The notes beneath the pieces were generated by a model. It did no database searches, was not told the origin of the DNA, and saw nothing but the letters and a program-made list of their open reading frames with translations. The position numbers were made by a program, and so were the translations under genes. A stretch of DNA of 64,000 bases. Source: Caulobacteraceae bacterium. Its GTDB lineage: Bacteria > Pseudomonadota > Alphaproteobacteria > Caulobacterales > Caulobacteraceae. Shown one piece after another: positions 52,093 through 61,406 of this stretch. Where the stretch lies: assembly GCA_019247715.1 (NCBI GenBank), contig JAFBAO010000037.1, positions 1-64,000 of the forward strand. The letters are read 5' to 3'. The first letter of the stretch is position 1. Every line of letters begins with the position of its first letter.

Positions 52093-53040
52093 TCAGGCGG
52101 GCTTTCGTCCGGAAAACCGGTTCCTGACGTCTCCGACGAGGTATTCCCGATTAACGGGATTGAGGAAGTCGTCCAGGGTCCAGCCGTGGTCCAGAACGAG
52201 GCTCTCGGCCAGCCGAGGCTCCGGGAAGATGCCCGCCTCGGCGCCCATGATGAAGAAGTCGCGCCCGTTCACGTTGGCCGCCTCGTCCAGGCACAGCCAG
52301 ACGGTCAGGGCCGCGACGTTCTCCTGCAGCCCCGGCGCCACCTGGGGAAGACCCAGCCACCGGTTCCACAGGGCGGGGAAGCCCAGCTCCTCGGACCTCT
52401 TCAAGGTCTCGATCATGACCGGCGTCTCCATCTGGGAGTTCTTCGCGCCGGGCCGGATGGCGTTGCAGCGCACGCCGAACTGTCCGAGGTCGCGGGCGAC
52501 GGAGCGGGTCAGGCCCATGACGCCTTCCTTGGACGCCGAATAGGCCGTCATGCAGTAGTGGCCAAAGGCCGAATGGGAGCTCTTGTTGACGATCACCCCG
52601 CTGCGCTGGGCGATGAAGTGCGGCGCGGCGTGGCGGATCGTGGCGAAATAGCCCTTGAGGCTCACGCCGGACACGAGGTCCCAATCTTCCTCGGCCATCT
52701 CGTCGATGCGCACGGGCCGGGCGATGCCGGCGTTGTTGCTGAGTATGTCGATGCGTCCGAAGGCGTCGATCGCCTTCTGGATCACCGCCTTGCCGCCTTC
52801 CCAGCTGGAAACGCTCGAGGTCTCCGCCACCGCCTGGCCGCCGGCGGCGAGGATCTCTTCGACCACGGCCTGGGCGACCGACCTATCGCCGCCGCCGCCG
52901 GTGGACCCGCCGCCGAGGTCGTTCACCACCACCTTCGCGCCCTGTGCGGCGAACAGCAGCGCCTCCTCGCGCCCGATTCCCCGCCCTGCTCCGGTGACGA
53001 CGGCCACCTTGCCGTCGAGACGCTTTTTGCTGACCGCCAT
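52093..53040 (-). CDS. Short-chain dehydrogenase/reductase
   Basis: Encodes 315 residues from the ATG at 53040, which has AGGAGGA 7 nt upstream; the extension to 53067 is rejected. Rossmann motif TGAGRGIG (16-23), NNAG (102-105), and catalytic Ser154, Tyr167, Lys171 (S-x12-YxxxK). VVNDLGGGSTGGGGDRS is like the hydroxyacyl-CoA dehydrogenase domain of MFE2/FabG-type SDRs. An extended C-terminal tail of about 55 residues (AGIFPEPRLAESLVLDHGWT) is longer than classical SDRs. Substrate likely a hydroxyacyl or steroid-like compound; not certain. Confidence 0.88.
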   Translation of the reverse strand: MAVSKKRLDGKVAVVTGAGRGIGREEALLFAAQGAKVVVNDLGGGSTGGGGDRSVAQAVVEEILAAGGQAVAETSSVSSWEGGKAVIQKAIDAFGRIDILSNNAGIARPVRIDEMAEEDWDLVSGVSLKGYFATIRHAAPHFIAQRSGVIVNKSSHSAFGHYCMTAYSASKEGVMGLTRSVARDLGQFGVRCNAIRPGAKNSQMETPVMIETLKRSEELGFPALWNRWLGLPQVAPGLQENVAALTVWLCLDEAANVNGRDFFIMGAEAGIFPEPRLAESLVLDHGWTLDDFLNPVNREYLVGDVRNRFSGRKPA

Positions 53041-53434
53041 CTCGTCCTCCTCTGAATCCTTCGTCATGGTGCGCCCGCACGCGAACTTCCTGGCGTCGGG
53101 CCGCGCTCCAGGTATCGGAGCAGGGCGCTCGGGTCACCTCGTCGTTGGGCCGAACGTTGGCGCTCGACCCGGCTTCGGACCCCTTCGCCGCCACGCTGCT
53201 GCAAGGCCCCCCCTGCTTCGGCATTGCGCTTCCAACTGAGCCGTTGGGAATGTCCGCTTGCAAGCCCTTCGCCGCCTTGCCGGCGCCGAGTCCCGCTGCT
53301 AATCGGGCCGCGCCCGGCGTGACTGGCGAGCTTGGATGGGATCGACCATCGGGAAGCGCGGGGCGACATCGGCCGATCGCCTGGGCGCCGGGGATTTAAG
53401 TCTCGCCGGTCAACCTCCAAGAGGAGCAGGGCCC
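53041..53434. other. Divergent intergenic region between SDR gene and glyA
   Basis: 394 nt containing the SDR ribosome site at the left and the glyA ribosome site (AAGAGGAGCAG, about 53419-53429) at the right. I see no gene, riboswitch or clear promoter consensus. The frame of glyA is open up to 53336 but has no good start. Confidence 0.6.
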
Positions 53435-54697
53435 ATGGACGCGCACCGCCAGGCGCTCGCGACGTACGATCCGGACATCGAGGCGGCCATCGCCGGCGAG
53501 GAGCGCCGCCAGGTGGACGGGGTCGAGATGATCCCCTCGGAGAACTACACCTACCCCGAGGTGCTGGCCGCGCTGGGCTCGGTGCTCACCAACAAGTACG
53601 CCGAGGGCTATCCGGGGCGGCGGTATTACGGCGGCCAGGAGTTCACCGACGCCATCGAGCGGACGGCGCGGACGCGGGCCCGCAAGCTCTTCCGCTGCGA
53701 GCACGCCAACGTGCAGCCGCTCTCCGGCTCGCCCATGAACCAGGCGGTCTATTTTGCCTTCTTAAAGCCCGGCGACACGGTGCTGGCCATGGACCTCTCG
53801 CACGGCGGCCACCTCACCCACGGCGCGCCGGTCTCGCACATGGGCAAGGTCTTCAATTTCATCCGCTACAAGACCCATCCCGAGCAGGGCGGGGCGATCG
53901 ACTTCGACGACCTGATGCGGATGGCCAAGGAGTCGCGGCCGAAGCTGGTGCTGTGCGGTTACTCCTCCTATCCCCGCGACTACGACTACGCCGCCTTCAA
54001 GCGGGTGGCCGACGAGGTGGGAGCGCTCACCATGGCCGACATCTCGCACATCGGCGGGCTGGTGGCGGCCGGGACCATGCGCAACCCCTTCGACGCGGGC
54101 TTCGACGTGGTGACCACCACCACGCACAAGACGCTGCGCGGCCCGCGCGGCGGCCTCATCCTCTGCAAGAAGGAGCACGCGCCGGCGATCGATTCGGCGG
54201 TGTTCCCGGGCCTGCAGGGCGGGCCGCACATGAACAACATCGCCGGGGCGGCGGTGACCTTCAAGAAAGCCGCCGAGAGCGAGTTCCGCGCCTACGCCGA
54301 GCAGACCATGAAGAACGCCAAGGTGCTGGCCGAGGCCTTGATGGCCGACGGGGCGAGCCTCGTCACCGGCGGCACCGACAACCACATGATGGTGGTCGAC
54401 ACGGTGAAGAGCTTCGGCGTCGACGGGCGGGTCGCCCAGGAGGCGCTCGACAAGATCGGGATCACCACCAACAAGCAGGTGATTCCGGACGATCCTCTGC
54501 CGCCGGTGCGCCCCTCGGGCCTGCGGCTCGGCACGCCCGCCTGCACCACCCGCGGCATGGGCGAGGACGACATGAGGAAGATCGCCGCCTGGATGGTCTC
54601 GGCCTTGCGCGCGCCGGAGGACGAGGCGGCGCTGGCGAGGCTCAAGAAAGAGACCGAGGCGCTTTGCCACCGCTATCCGGTGCCCGGGATCGATTAG
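53435..54697 (+). CDS. glyA: Serine hydroxymethyltransferase
   Basis: PLP enzyme interconverting serine and glycine while making 5,10-methylene-tetrahydrofolate. It has 420 residues from the ATG at 53435 (MDAHRQALATYDPDIEAAI), preceded by AAGAGGAGCAG. MIPSENYTYPEVLAALGSVLTNKYAEGYPG, Asp202 (MADISHIGG) and the PLP lysine Lys232 (TTTTHKTLRGPRGG) are diagnostic. It converges on the antiporter gene, whose 3' end overlaps it by 56 nt. Confidence 0.97.
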   Translation: MDAHRQALATYDPDIEAAIAGEERRQVDGVEMIPSENYTYPEVLAALGSVLTNKYAEGYPGRRYYGGQEFTDAIERTARTRARKLFRCEHANVQPLSGSPMNQAVYFAFLKPGDTVLAMDLSHGGHLTHGAPVSHMGKVFNFIRYKTHPEQGGAIDFDDLMRMAKESRPKLVLCGYSSYPRDYDYAAFKRVADEVGALTMADISHIGGLVAAGTMRNPFDAGFDVVTTTTHKTLRGPRGGLILCKKEHAPAIDSAVFPGLQGGPHMNNIAGAAVTFKKAAESEFRAYAEQTMKNAKVLAEALMADGASLVTGGTDNHMMVVDTVKSFGVDGRVAQEALDKIGITTNKQVIPDDPLPPVRPSGLRLGTPACTTRGMGEDDMRKIAAWMVSALRAPEDEAALARLKKETEALCHRYPVPGID

Positions 54698-55931
54698 GCA
54701 TAGATGCGGCCAGGCGCCGCGCGAGGGGGGCGAAGGTCAATCCCTGGACCGCCACCGAAAAGACCGCGGTGGCGTAGGTGATGGCCAGGATCAGGCCCCG
54801 CTCGGGGCGCGCCGGGATGCTGAGCGCCAGGGCGACCGAGAGGGCGCCGTGCAGGCCGCCCCAGACCAGGATGGGGCCCGCCCCGCGCTCGGCGTGCTTG
54901 GCGTGGAAATAAGCCCCCCAGGGCAGCACCACCACCGCGCGGGCGAGCAGGGTGAGGGCGATGGCGGCGGCCGCCAATCCGGCCTCCTTGACCTGCAGCT
55001 GAACCACCAGCAGCTGCAGGCCCAGCAGGAAGAAGAGCACCGCGTTCAGCAACTCGTCGATCAGGGCCCAGAAGTGGGTCAGGTGCTCGCGCGCTTCCGC
55101 GCTCATGGCCGCGCGCGCGGGCGCGTCGCCCAGCAGCAGGCCGGCCCCCACCGCCGCGATCGGCCCGCTGAGGTGGAGCGCCTGGGCGCCGGCATAGACC
55201 CCGGCGGCGAGCGCCAGCGAGAGGCTCACTTCCACGACATAGTCGTCGACCGCCCGGATGGCGGCAATGGCCGCCAGGGCCGCGAGGCTCCCCAGGGCGA
55301 GGCCGCCGCCCGCCTCCAGCACCACCCTGAAGAGCGCCCGGCTGGGGCTAGGCTCCATCCCCGAGGCCAGCGCCAGGCAGGCGGCGAAGACCACGATGCC
55401 GACCCCGTCGTTGAAAAGGGCCTCGCCCTGCAGGACGGCGCGCAGCGACTTGGAGATCTCGCCCCGCTTCAGGGTGGCGAGCACCGCCACCGGGTCGGTG
55501 GGGCTGATCAGGGCGCCGAACACCAGAGCCCAGGGCAGGGAGAGCCCCAGCCCCAGCGCGTGGGCCGCCAGCCACACGCCGGCCCCGACGAGCCCGGTGG
55601 AGACCGCCACCCCCACCGTGGCCAGGGTCCAGACCGACAGCGGCCGTCGCCGCAGCTCCGAGAAGTCCACCTGCATCGCCCCGGCGAACAGCAGGAAGCC
55701 GAGCAGGTAGCCCAGCACCGTCTGGGCGAAGTCGAAGCGCGCCACCGCCGAGGTGATCGCCGCCACGCCGGAAAGGCCGGGCAACTGGCGCAGGGCCGCC
55801 AGCGCCAACGCCCCCGCCACGCCAACGAGCAGCATCGCCACCCCGTGCGGCAGGCGCAGCGTCCGGGCGTTCAGCCAGCCGCCGGCGGCGACCAGGCAGA
55901 GGAACAGCGCGGCCAGCTGGAAGAGGGTCAT
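54642..55931 (-). CDS. Na+/H+ (cation/proton) antiporter, CPA1/NhaP family
   Basis: Encodes 429 residues with about 12 transmembrane helices from the ATG at 55929-55931. The family core is GALISPTDPVAVLATLKRGEISKSLRAVLQGEALFNDGVGIVVF, which includes the ND ion-binding pair of CPA1, and WGGLHGALSVALALSIP near the C-terminus. Exchanges Na+ or K+ for H+ at the inner membrane. The last 18 codons overlap the end of glyA on the other strand. It diverges from the small lipoprotein gene. Confidence 0.9.
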   Translation of the reverse strand: MTLFQLAALFLCLVAAGGWLNARTLRLPHGVAMLLVGVAGALALAALRQLPGLSGVAAITSAVARFDFAQTVLGYLLGFLLFAGAMQVDFSELRRRPLSVWTLATVGVAVSTGLVGAGVWLAAHALGLGLSLPWALVFGALISPTDPVAVLATLKRGEISKSLRAVLQGEALFNDGVGIVVFAACLALASGMEPSPSRALFRVVLEAGGGLALGSLAALAAIAAIRAVDDYVVEVSLSLALAAGVYAGAQALHLSGPIAAVGAGLLLGDAPARAAMSAEAREHLTHFWALIDELLNAVLFFLLGLQLLVVQLQVKEAGLAAAAIALTLLARAVVVLPWGAYFHAKHAERGAGPILVWGGLHGALSVALALSIPARPERGLILAITYATAVFSVAVQGLTFAPLARRLAASMPNRSRAPDSGGKAPRSLS

Positions 55932-56062
55932 GGCCTGCTTGTCGCCCGCCGGCCGCGCCCCCTCAAGGAATACCGAACCCGAGCCGCCTCGGCGCCGTTG
56001 CCTGCCTGCCGGCGGCGCCGGTATCGTGCCGGCGCCCAAACTGGGCCTTGGGAGGAGGAAGC

Positions 56063-56641
56063 ATGCCGAAATCCGCGACGATCGGGCTCGTTCTTGCGCT
56101 GCTCTTGGTCGCTTCCTGTTCGAAGCCGACCCCGAAGGAGTACGCCTACCCGGCCTGGGGGTTTGCGGCGACCTTCCCGGACAAGCCCAAGACCACGGAG
56201 ACCCCGGGCGCGGCGGACGGCTCGCGCCCGCCCAGCTTCCTGGCCCACGCCTCGCAGCCGGGGGGCTACGACTTCGCCGTCAACGTCGCCGACGCCAGCA
56301 ACGCCACCACCACCAAGGACGAGATGCTGGACGCCGCGCCCCAGGCGATGGCCGACTCCCTGCAGCTCGACGTCGGCGCCATCACCGACGCCAAGCTCGG
56401 CACCCGCGAGGGCAAGCAGGTCCGCTTCGACAAGGGCGGCAAGCCGGTGATGCTCATGCGGATGTTCTTCGCCTACCAGAAGTTCTACGAGGTCAGCGCG
56501 ACCATCCCCAAGGGCCTGGGCGACCCCGTCTCCTTGAGCTTCCTGAACTCGTTCCACCTGACCTCGCACTTCGGTGGCGGGGGGGCGCCGGGCGGCGCAG
56601 CGCCCGCCAACGCGGCGGCGGCGGCCAACGCGGCGTCTTGA
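56063..56641 (+). CDS. Putative lipoprotein
   Basis: Encodes 192 residues from the ATG at 56063, with GGAGGAGGAAGC just upstream. Signal peptide with a lipobox ending VASC (Cys19). The mature part starts like a PsbP/DcrB-like domain (YAYPAWGFAATFPDKPKTTE; KQVRFDKGGKPVMLMRMFFAYQKFYEV). The C-terminus is Ala/Gly-rich. Function unknown. Confidence 0.8.
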   Translation: MPKSATIGLVLALLLVASCSKPTPKEYAYPAWGFAATFPDKPKTTETPGAADGSRPPSFLAHASQPGGYDFAVNVADASNATTTKDEMLDAAPQAMADSLQLDVGAITDAKLGTREGKQVRFDKGGKPVMLMRMFFAYQKFYEVSATIPKGLGDPVSLSFLNSFHLTSHFGGGGAPGGAAPANAAAAANAAS

Positions 56642-56742
56642 CTTTCGCCCCCTGGCTGGCCAATAACCCGCCCCTTCCGCCGCCGGGCTCTGTCCGGCGG
56701 CGTGAGCCATGACGGGTGACGTGGTGGGCCGCCGTTGAAATC

Positions 56743-56764
56743 GTTCCTTCGATCGCGAAGGAAC
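56743..56764 (+). promoter_or_regulatory. Perfect hairpin in the rpsD leader
   Basis: GTTCCTTCG (56743-56751) pairs exactly with CGAAGGAAC (56756-56764) around an ATCG loop, a 9-bp stem ending 31 nt before the rpsD ATG. There is no following U-tract, so it is not a simple terminator. Position suggests a leader structure, perhaps for S4 autoregulation. Confidence 0.5.
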
Positions 56765-56795
56765 CGGACCCGCGTCGAGTGAAAGAACATCGAGC

Positions 56796-57413
56796 ATGTC
56801 GAAGCGCCATTCGGCGAAGTACAAGATCGACCGGCGCATGGGCGAGAACCTCTGGGGCCGCCCCAAGTCGCCGATCAACTCCCGCTCCTACGGTCCCGGC
56901 CAGCACGGCCAGCGGCGCAAGTCCAAGGTCTCCGACTTCGGACTGCAGCTGCGCGCCAAGCAAAAGCTGAAGGGCTACTACGGCAACCTGACCGAGAAGC
57001 AGTTCAGCCGGATCTACACCGAGGCCGCCCGGCGCAAGGGCAACACCTCGGAGAACCTCATCGCCCTCCTGGAAAGCCGGCTCGACGCGGTGGTCTACCG
57101 CGCCAAGTTCGTCCCCACCCCGTTCGCGGCCCGCCAGTTCGTCAACCACGGCCACGTGCTGGTGAACGGCAAGCGGGTGAACATCCCCTCGTACCGGATG
57201 AAGGTGGGGGACGTGGTCCAGGTGCGCGAGCGCTCGCGCAACATGGCCCTGGTGCTGGAGGCGCTGCAGCTCGTGGAGCGTGACCACCCCGACTACATCG
57301 AGGTGGACCCCAAGGCGATGACCGCCAAGTATCTGCGGATGCCGGAGCTGGCCGAGGTGCCCTATCCGGTGAAGATGGAGCCGAACCTGGTCGTCGAGTT
57401 CTACGCTTCGTAG
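56796..57413 (+). CDS. rpsD: 30S ribosomal protein S4 (uS4)
   Basis: Primary 16S rRNA-binding protein of the 30S body. It has 205 residues beginning [21 protein letters not shown] with the S4 RNA-binding domain ([42 protein letters not shown]). This is the Zn-free type (no N-terminal CxxC set). Stand-alone gene, as in most Alphaproteobacteria. Confidence 0.99.
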   Translation: MSKRHSAKYKIDRRMGENLWGRPKSPINSRSYGPGQHGQRRKSKVSDFGLQLRAKQKLKGYYGNLTEKQFSRIYTEAARRKGNTSENLIALLESRLDAVVYRAKFVPTPFAARQFVNHGHVLVNGKRVNIPSYRMKVGDVVQVRERSRNMALVLEALQLVERDHPDYIEVDPKAMTAKYLRMPELAEVPYPVKMEPNLVVEFYAS

Positions 57414-57431
57414 GACTGACGGAACGGCGTC

Positions 57432-58520
57432 TTACGCCGGCGCGCGTTGGAGCGCCGGGATTCCCGACCCCGATGCCTCAGGCGCGGGCGGCCGCGGCCT
57501 TGGCAAGGCGGCCGCCGCCGCCACGAAGGCGAGCCCGGCGACGGGCGTGGCCACCAACCCTGCGAGCAGCGCTCCGCCGACGGCGGCGCGGGCCCAGCCG
57601 GAGCGGCGCCAATCGATCAGCCAGGCGAGGGCCGGCGGGGCGAGCGGCGCGAGGTCGTACTGGTGGGCGTAGGGCGTCAGGCACAGCGCGCCCGCCACCA
57701 GTCCCAGAAGGTTGCGCGAGCGCCAGGCGATCCAGACGCCGAGCAGGGCCAGCGCCGCCGTTCCGGCCCAGCCGGGCAGCAGCGCCGAAGGATTGATGCG
57801 GTCGGTCGCCGGAATCACCGCCTGGAAGTCGCGCAGCGCGCCCAGCCATTCGACCCAGCGGCCGGGGCCGAACACGAAGCTGGCGGCGATCAGGCCGAGA
57901 CCCCCGATCGCGGCCCAGGTCAGCGTCAGCGTCTCGCCCCAGAGCACGATCGGCGCGAGGATCATCGCCTGCGGCTTGATCACCGCGGCCACGGCGAAGA
58001 GCAGCCCGGCCAGGCGCGGGCGGGACCTCAGCACCTCGAAGCCGCCCGCCATGGCCGCGCCCACCAGCAGCGAGGTCTGGCCGGGCGAGACGGCCAGGAC
58101 CACCGGTGGGACGATGAACAGCGCCGCCGCCGCCCAGGGCGGGCGGACCACGCCCGCGGCCGCGAAGGTGAAGAGGGCGGCGCTGAGGCCCGTCCAGACG
58201 GCGTAGGCCGCCGGCGCCGGGGCGAGGCCGAACGGCCAGGCGACCAGCAGGAAGGTGGGCGGATAGACGAAGGGCCAGGCGCCGTCGATGTGAAGGGACG
58301 CCTGCAGCTGGGCGATCACGGCCGGGTCGTAGGGCGCCTGCCAATGCCGGGCCGCGGCCCAGAACACGTAGAAGTCGGCCGGCTTCACCTTTGCGTGGAA
58401 GAAGGCGAAGCCGCCCCAGAGGACGAGCGCCAGGAGCGCGAGGGCGGCCCGCTGCGCCATCCGGCTTTGCACCGATGCCGCCCCCTCGGCGGCCGGGCTC
58501 AGAAGACGGGCGAGGCTCAT
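57432..58520 (-). CDS. GT87-family membrane glycosyltransferase (DUF2029), copy 2
   Basis: Encodes 362 residues with about ten transmembrane helices. DFYVFWAAARHWQAPYDPAVI (first extracytoplasmic loop, catalytic Asp expected), AWPFVYPPTFLLVAWPFG and AAVIKPQAMILAPIVLWGE are typical of GT87 mannosyl- or other polyprenol-dependent transferases. It is a tandem paralogue of the next gene upstream, sharing the DFYVFWAAARHWQAPYDPAV block. The ATG overlaps the upstream stop by 4 nt. Confidence 0.85.
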   Translation of the reverse strand: MSLARLLSPAAEGAASVQSRMAQRAALALLALVLWGGFAFFHAKVKPADFYVFWAAARHWQAPYDPAVIAQLQASLHIDGAWPFVYPPTFLLVAWPFGLAPAPAAYAVWTGLSAALFTFAAAGVVRPPWAAAALFIVPPVVLAVSPGQTSLLVGAAMAGGFEVLRSRPRLAGLLFAVAAVIKPQAMILAPIVLWGETLTLTWAAIGGLGLIAASFVFGPGRWVEWLGALRDFQAVIPATDRINPSALLPGWAGTAALALLGVWIAWRSRNLLGLVAGALCLTPYAHQYDLAPLAPPALAWLIDWRRSGWARAAVGGALLAGLVATPVAGLAFVAAAAALPRPRPPAPEASGSGIPALQRAPA

Positions 58521-59623
58521 TCGGCGCCACTCGCGTAGGCGCCGGGCGAGAGCGCCGGCGCGTCTGCGGCCGCCCGACGCGCCGCCGGCCAGAGCGGCGA
58601 TCCGAAGATGGTCAGCGATCCCAGGAAGGCGAGGCTCGCCAGCGGGCTCGCCACGAGGCCGGCGAGCAGGGCGCCGCCCGAGATGGCCGGCCCCCAGCCG
58701 CGGCGGCGCTCGATCAGCCAGCTCACCGCCAGCGGCGCCAGCGGCGCGAGGTCATAGTCGTGCGCGTAAGGCGTCAGCCAGAGGGCGCCGGCCGCCATGC
58801 CGAGCAGGTTCTTGTTGCGCCACGCGAACATGACGCCGAACGCCGCCAGCGCCGCCGACCACCAGGGCGAGGCGATGAGCGCCGAGGGATTGGTTCGCTC
58901 GGCCGCCGGGGCGATCTGGGCGAACGCGGCCAGGGCGTGCGGCCACGCCAGCCAGGGTCCGAGGCCGAAGGCGAGGCTGGCGCCCGCCAAGGCGGCCCCT
59001 GCGGCCAGCATCGCGCCGAGGGCGCGCCAGTTTCCGAACAGCGCGACGGGCGCGAGGATCATGGCCTGGGGCTTCATGCAGGCCGCCAGGGCGAAGATGA
59101 CGCCGGCCAGGTGCGGCCGCCGCTCGGCCAGCCGCCATCCGGCCAGCATCGCCGCCCCCACGAAGAGGGTCGGCTGGCCAAGGGCGGCGGAGAAGAACAC
59201 CGGCGGGACCGCCCAGAGCGCCGCCGCCGCCCAGACCGGCCGGATCCGCCGCGAGGCTTCCCAGACGAAGAGCGCCGCCGAGAGGGCGGTCCAGAGCGGA
59301 TAGGCCAGCGTCAGGGGGAGCTGGGCGAAGGGCCAGACGAACAGGAGGAAGGTCGGCGGATAGACGAATGGCCAAACGCCCTGGAGGTGGATCGCCGCCT
59401 GCAGCTGGGCGACCACGGCCGGGTCGTAGGGGGCCTGCCAATGCCGGGCGGCGGCCCAGAAGACGTAGAAGTCGGGCGCCCCGTGACCGATCCTGGCCGC
59501 CGCCAGGCCCGCGGCGATGACGAAGGTCGCGGCGGCGAGCGCCAGGCCCTGCGTCCGCGCGGCGCGCTCGGCGGCTCCGTGCGCCGCCTCAACGATCGGC
59601 TGATCGCCCAGCCCGGGTGTCAT
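58517..59623 (-). CDS. GT87-family membrane glycosyltransferase (DUF2029), copy 1
   Basis: Encodes 368 residues from the ATG at 59623 (MTPGLGDQPIVEAAHGAAER); an upstream start at 59689 lacks support. About ten helices; shares with its downstream paralogue the DFYVFWAAARHWQAPYDPAV, YPPTFLL and KPQAMILAP blocks, the middle being the most diverged. GT87 enzymes use polyprenyl-phosphate sugars outside the membrane. It diverges from a small lipoprotein gene. Confidence 0.85.
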   Translation of the reverse strand: MTPGLGDQPIVEAAHGAAERAARTQGLALAAATFVIAAGLAAARIGHGAPDFYVFWAAARHWQAPYDPAVVAQLQAAIHLQGVWPFVYPPTFLLFVWPFAQLPLTLAYPLWTALSAALFVWEASRRIRPVWAAAALWAVPPVFFSAALGQPTLFVGAAMLAGWRLAERRPHLAGVIFALAACMKPQAMILAPVALFGNWRALGAMLAAGAALAGASLAFGLGPWLAWPHALAAFAQIAPAAERTNPSALIASPWWSAALAAFGVMFAWRNKNLLGMAAGALWLTPYAHDYDLAPLAPLAVSWLIERRRGWGPAISGGALLAGLVASPLASLAFLGSLTIFGSPLWPAARRAAADAPALSPGAYASGAE

Positions 59624-59733
59624 GGCCCCCTTATCGGGGTCGCCGGCTAAGAAAGTCTTTGCCCTGGCCGACCTTGGGAGGCGCGCCATGGCGCCGCTGG
59701 CGTTGACGCCGCGTCCGTGGCTGACTGGCGCCG

Positions 59734-60108
59734 ATGACCCGCCGCGCCTGGCTCATCGTTAGTCTCGCCGCCCTCGCGGCGTGTGTGACGAATCCCCGCA
59801 CGGCGGCGCCGCCGCCAGCGGCGGGACTTGAGCTGCTCGAGCCGATCCTGGGCGCGAAGCTCACCGCCGACGGCGTCACCATCCGCGTGCGCTCCAGCGG
59901 CTGCACGACCAAGCAGGACTTCGCCTTCTATATCGAGCGTGCGGCGCCGACGCCGACCCTCGTCTTTGGACGCAAGCGGATCGACACGTGCAAGGGACCG
60001 GCGGGGGCGGCGGATCTGAGCTTCAGCTTCGCCGAACTCGGCCTGGGGCACGGCGCGCAGGTCTTCATCCTGAACCCCTTCGCCGGCGAGAGCGGGAGGC
60101 CGCCTTAG
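59734..60108 (+). CDS. Small putative lipoprotein
   Basis: Encodes 124 residues with lipobox LAAC (Cys17) after [13 protein letters not shown]. The mature chain is a short beta-rich domain ([31 protein letters not shown]). The stop overlaps the grxD stop by 4 nt on the opposite strand. Function unknown. Confidence 0.78.
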   Translation: MTRRAWLIVSLAALAACVTNPRTAAPPPAAGLELLEPILGAKLTADGVTIRVRSSGCTTKQDFAFYIERAAPTPTLVFGRKRIDTCKGPAGAADLSFSFAELGLGHGAQVFILNPFAGESGRPP

Positions 60109-60449
60109 CCGGCGAGCACGCCCTTCTCGACGAGCAGGGGCTTCAGCTCGCCCGACTGGAACATCTCGCGCACGATGTCCGAGCCGCCAACGAACTCGCC
60201 CTTGACGTAGAGCTGCGGGATGGTCGGCCAGTCCGAGAAGCTCTTGATGCCTTGGCGCAGGTCGTCGCTCTGCAGGACGTTGACCCCGACGAAATCGACG
60301 CCGAGGTGGTCGAGGATCTGGACGGTGACGGCGGAGAACCCGCACTGCGGCTGATCCGGCACGCCCTTCATGAACAGCACCACCGCATGGTCCGCGATGG
60401 TCTTGGCGATGAAGTCGTGAATCGCTGAGCTTTCGGCGATATCGCTCAC
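60105..60449 (-). CDS. grxD: Monothiol glutaredoxin Grx4/GrxD
   Basis: CGFS-type glutaredoxin that carries [2Fe-2S] clusters with glutathione and works with BolA in iron-sulfur trafficking. It has 114 residues. PQCGFS has active Cys36; [16 protein letters not shown] and [22 protein letters not shown] are standard. Two genes from bolA on the same strand, consistent with a functional pair. Confidence 0.97.
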   Translation of the reverse strand: MSDIAESSAIHDFIAKTIADHAVVLFMKGVPDQPQCGFSAVTVQILDHLGVDFVGVNVLQSDDLRQGIKSFSDWPTIPQLYVKGEFVGGSDIVREMFQSGELKPLLVEKGVLAG

Positions 60450-60513
60450 AGGCGCTGCCTTCTTCGAGAAGTGGACCCTTTGGATGAAGAGCTAGGGAGG
60501 GCGGCCCGGCGGG

Positions 60514-61401
60514 TCAAGCGCGCATCACGCGCCGGCGTTCGGTTCCGGCCGCCCGCTCGGCGGAAAAGCGGGCCATCTCGACCTGGGCGCTGGCGCCGGC
60601 CGGAAGGTCCCGCTCGGGCACCTCCGCTAGGCTCGCCAGGTGCTCGCGGTCGACCGAGACGGTCTGGACGCTGGCCACGGCCGGCTCGGTGAGGGCGTAG
60701 GCCAGGCAGATCTGCTCGGCGCTCCAGCCGGGCGTGTCGCACATGAAGGCGTAGGTGCCGGCGCCTGCCAGCGTCGGCTTGGCGAGCCAGCCGGGCTTGG
60801 CCTCGTCCGCCGCCGCCTTGGCCAGTTCCGCCGCGCGGGCGGGGTACGGATCGCAGCCGATGACCGCCAGCTGCCGCTCGGCCGCCGCCCGGACCATATG
60901 TCGCTCCCGCCAGCCCGAGAGGATGTTGAAGGGGGTTATCAGGGCGTCGAAGCCGCCGGCCTCGACGTGCGGCTCCAGGAGGTCGTGGTCGCCGGCCACT
61001 CCCAGCCACGCCGCGCGCCCCTGGTCCTTCAGCGCCCTCAGGGCGGCGGGCACCCCCCGCGGGGGCGCAGGGGTCGCCTCCACGCTCAAGAGGTCGAAGT
61101 AGCCCAAGCCGCTCCGGTCGATGAACTCCTCGATCCCGCGCACGAGCGGCCCGGCCTCCTCGGACTCCTCGACGCGCAGCCCGACAAACAGCAGACGCCG
61201 GGGGACGGCGCTCGCCCCCTCGGCCAAGCCCTCCGCCAGCTCCGGCGACGGCCGGCGCAGCTCGAAGGCGTTGATCCCCTCTTCGAACGCCGCATGCACC
61301 AGGTCGCGCCAGGCGCCCGCGGATTTCAGATCCTCTCCGTCGAGGGCCAGGGAGACCGCCGAGACCGCCATGCCCGCGCGTCCGAAAGGCCGGTACCGCA
61401 T
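60514..61401 (-). CDS. Aldo/keto reductase-like protein with altered active site
   Basis: Encodes 295 residues with the AKR outline (MRYRPFGRAGMAVSAVSLAL; AALRALKDQGRAAWLGVAGDHDLLEPHVE). Where AKRs have the catalytic Asp and Tyr (FFDTAxxYG), this has INAFELRRPSPEL, so Asp is Glu and Tyr is missing. Either it is a non-catalytic relative or it uses another mechanism. It sits between grxD and bolA, possibly only by transcription. Confidence 0.75.
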   Translation of the reverse strand: MRYRPFGRAGMAVSAVSLALDGEDLKSAGAWRDLVHAAFEEGINAFELRRPSPELAEGLAEGASAVPRRLLFVGLRVEESEEAGPLVRGIEEFIDRSGLGYFDLLSVEATPAPPRGVPAALRALKDQGRAAWLGVAGDHDLLEPHVEAGGFDALITPFNILSGWRERHMVRAAAERQLAVIGCDPYPARAAELAKAAADEAKPGWLAKPTLAGAGTYAFMCDTPGWSAEQICLAYALTEPAVASVQTVSVDREHLASLAEVPERDLPAGASAQVEMARFSAERAAGTERRRVMRA

Positions 61402-61406
61402 CGCCG

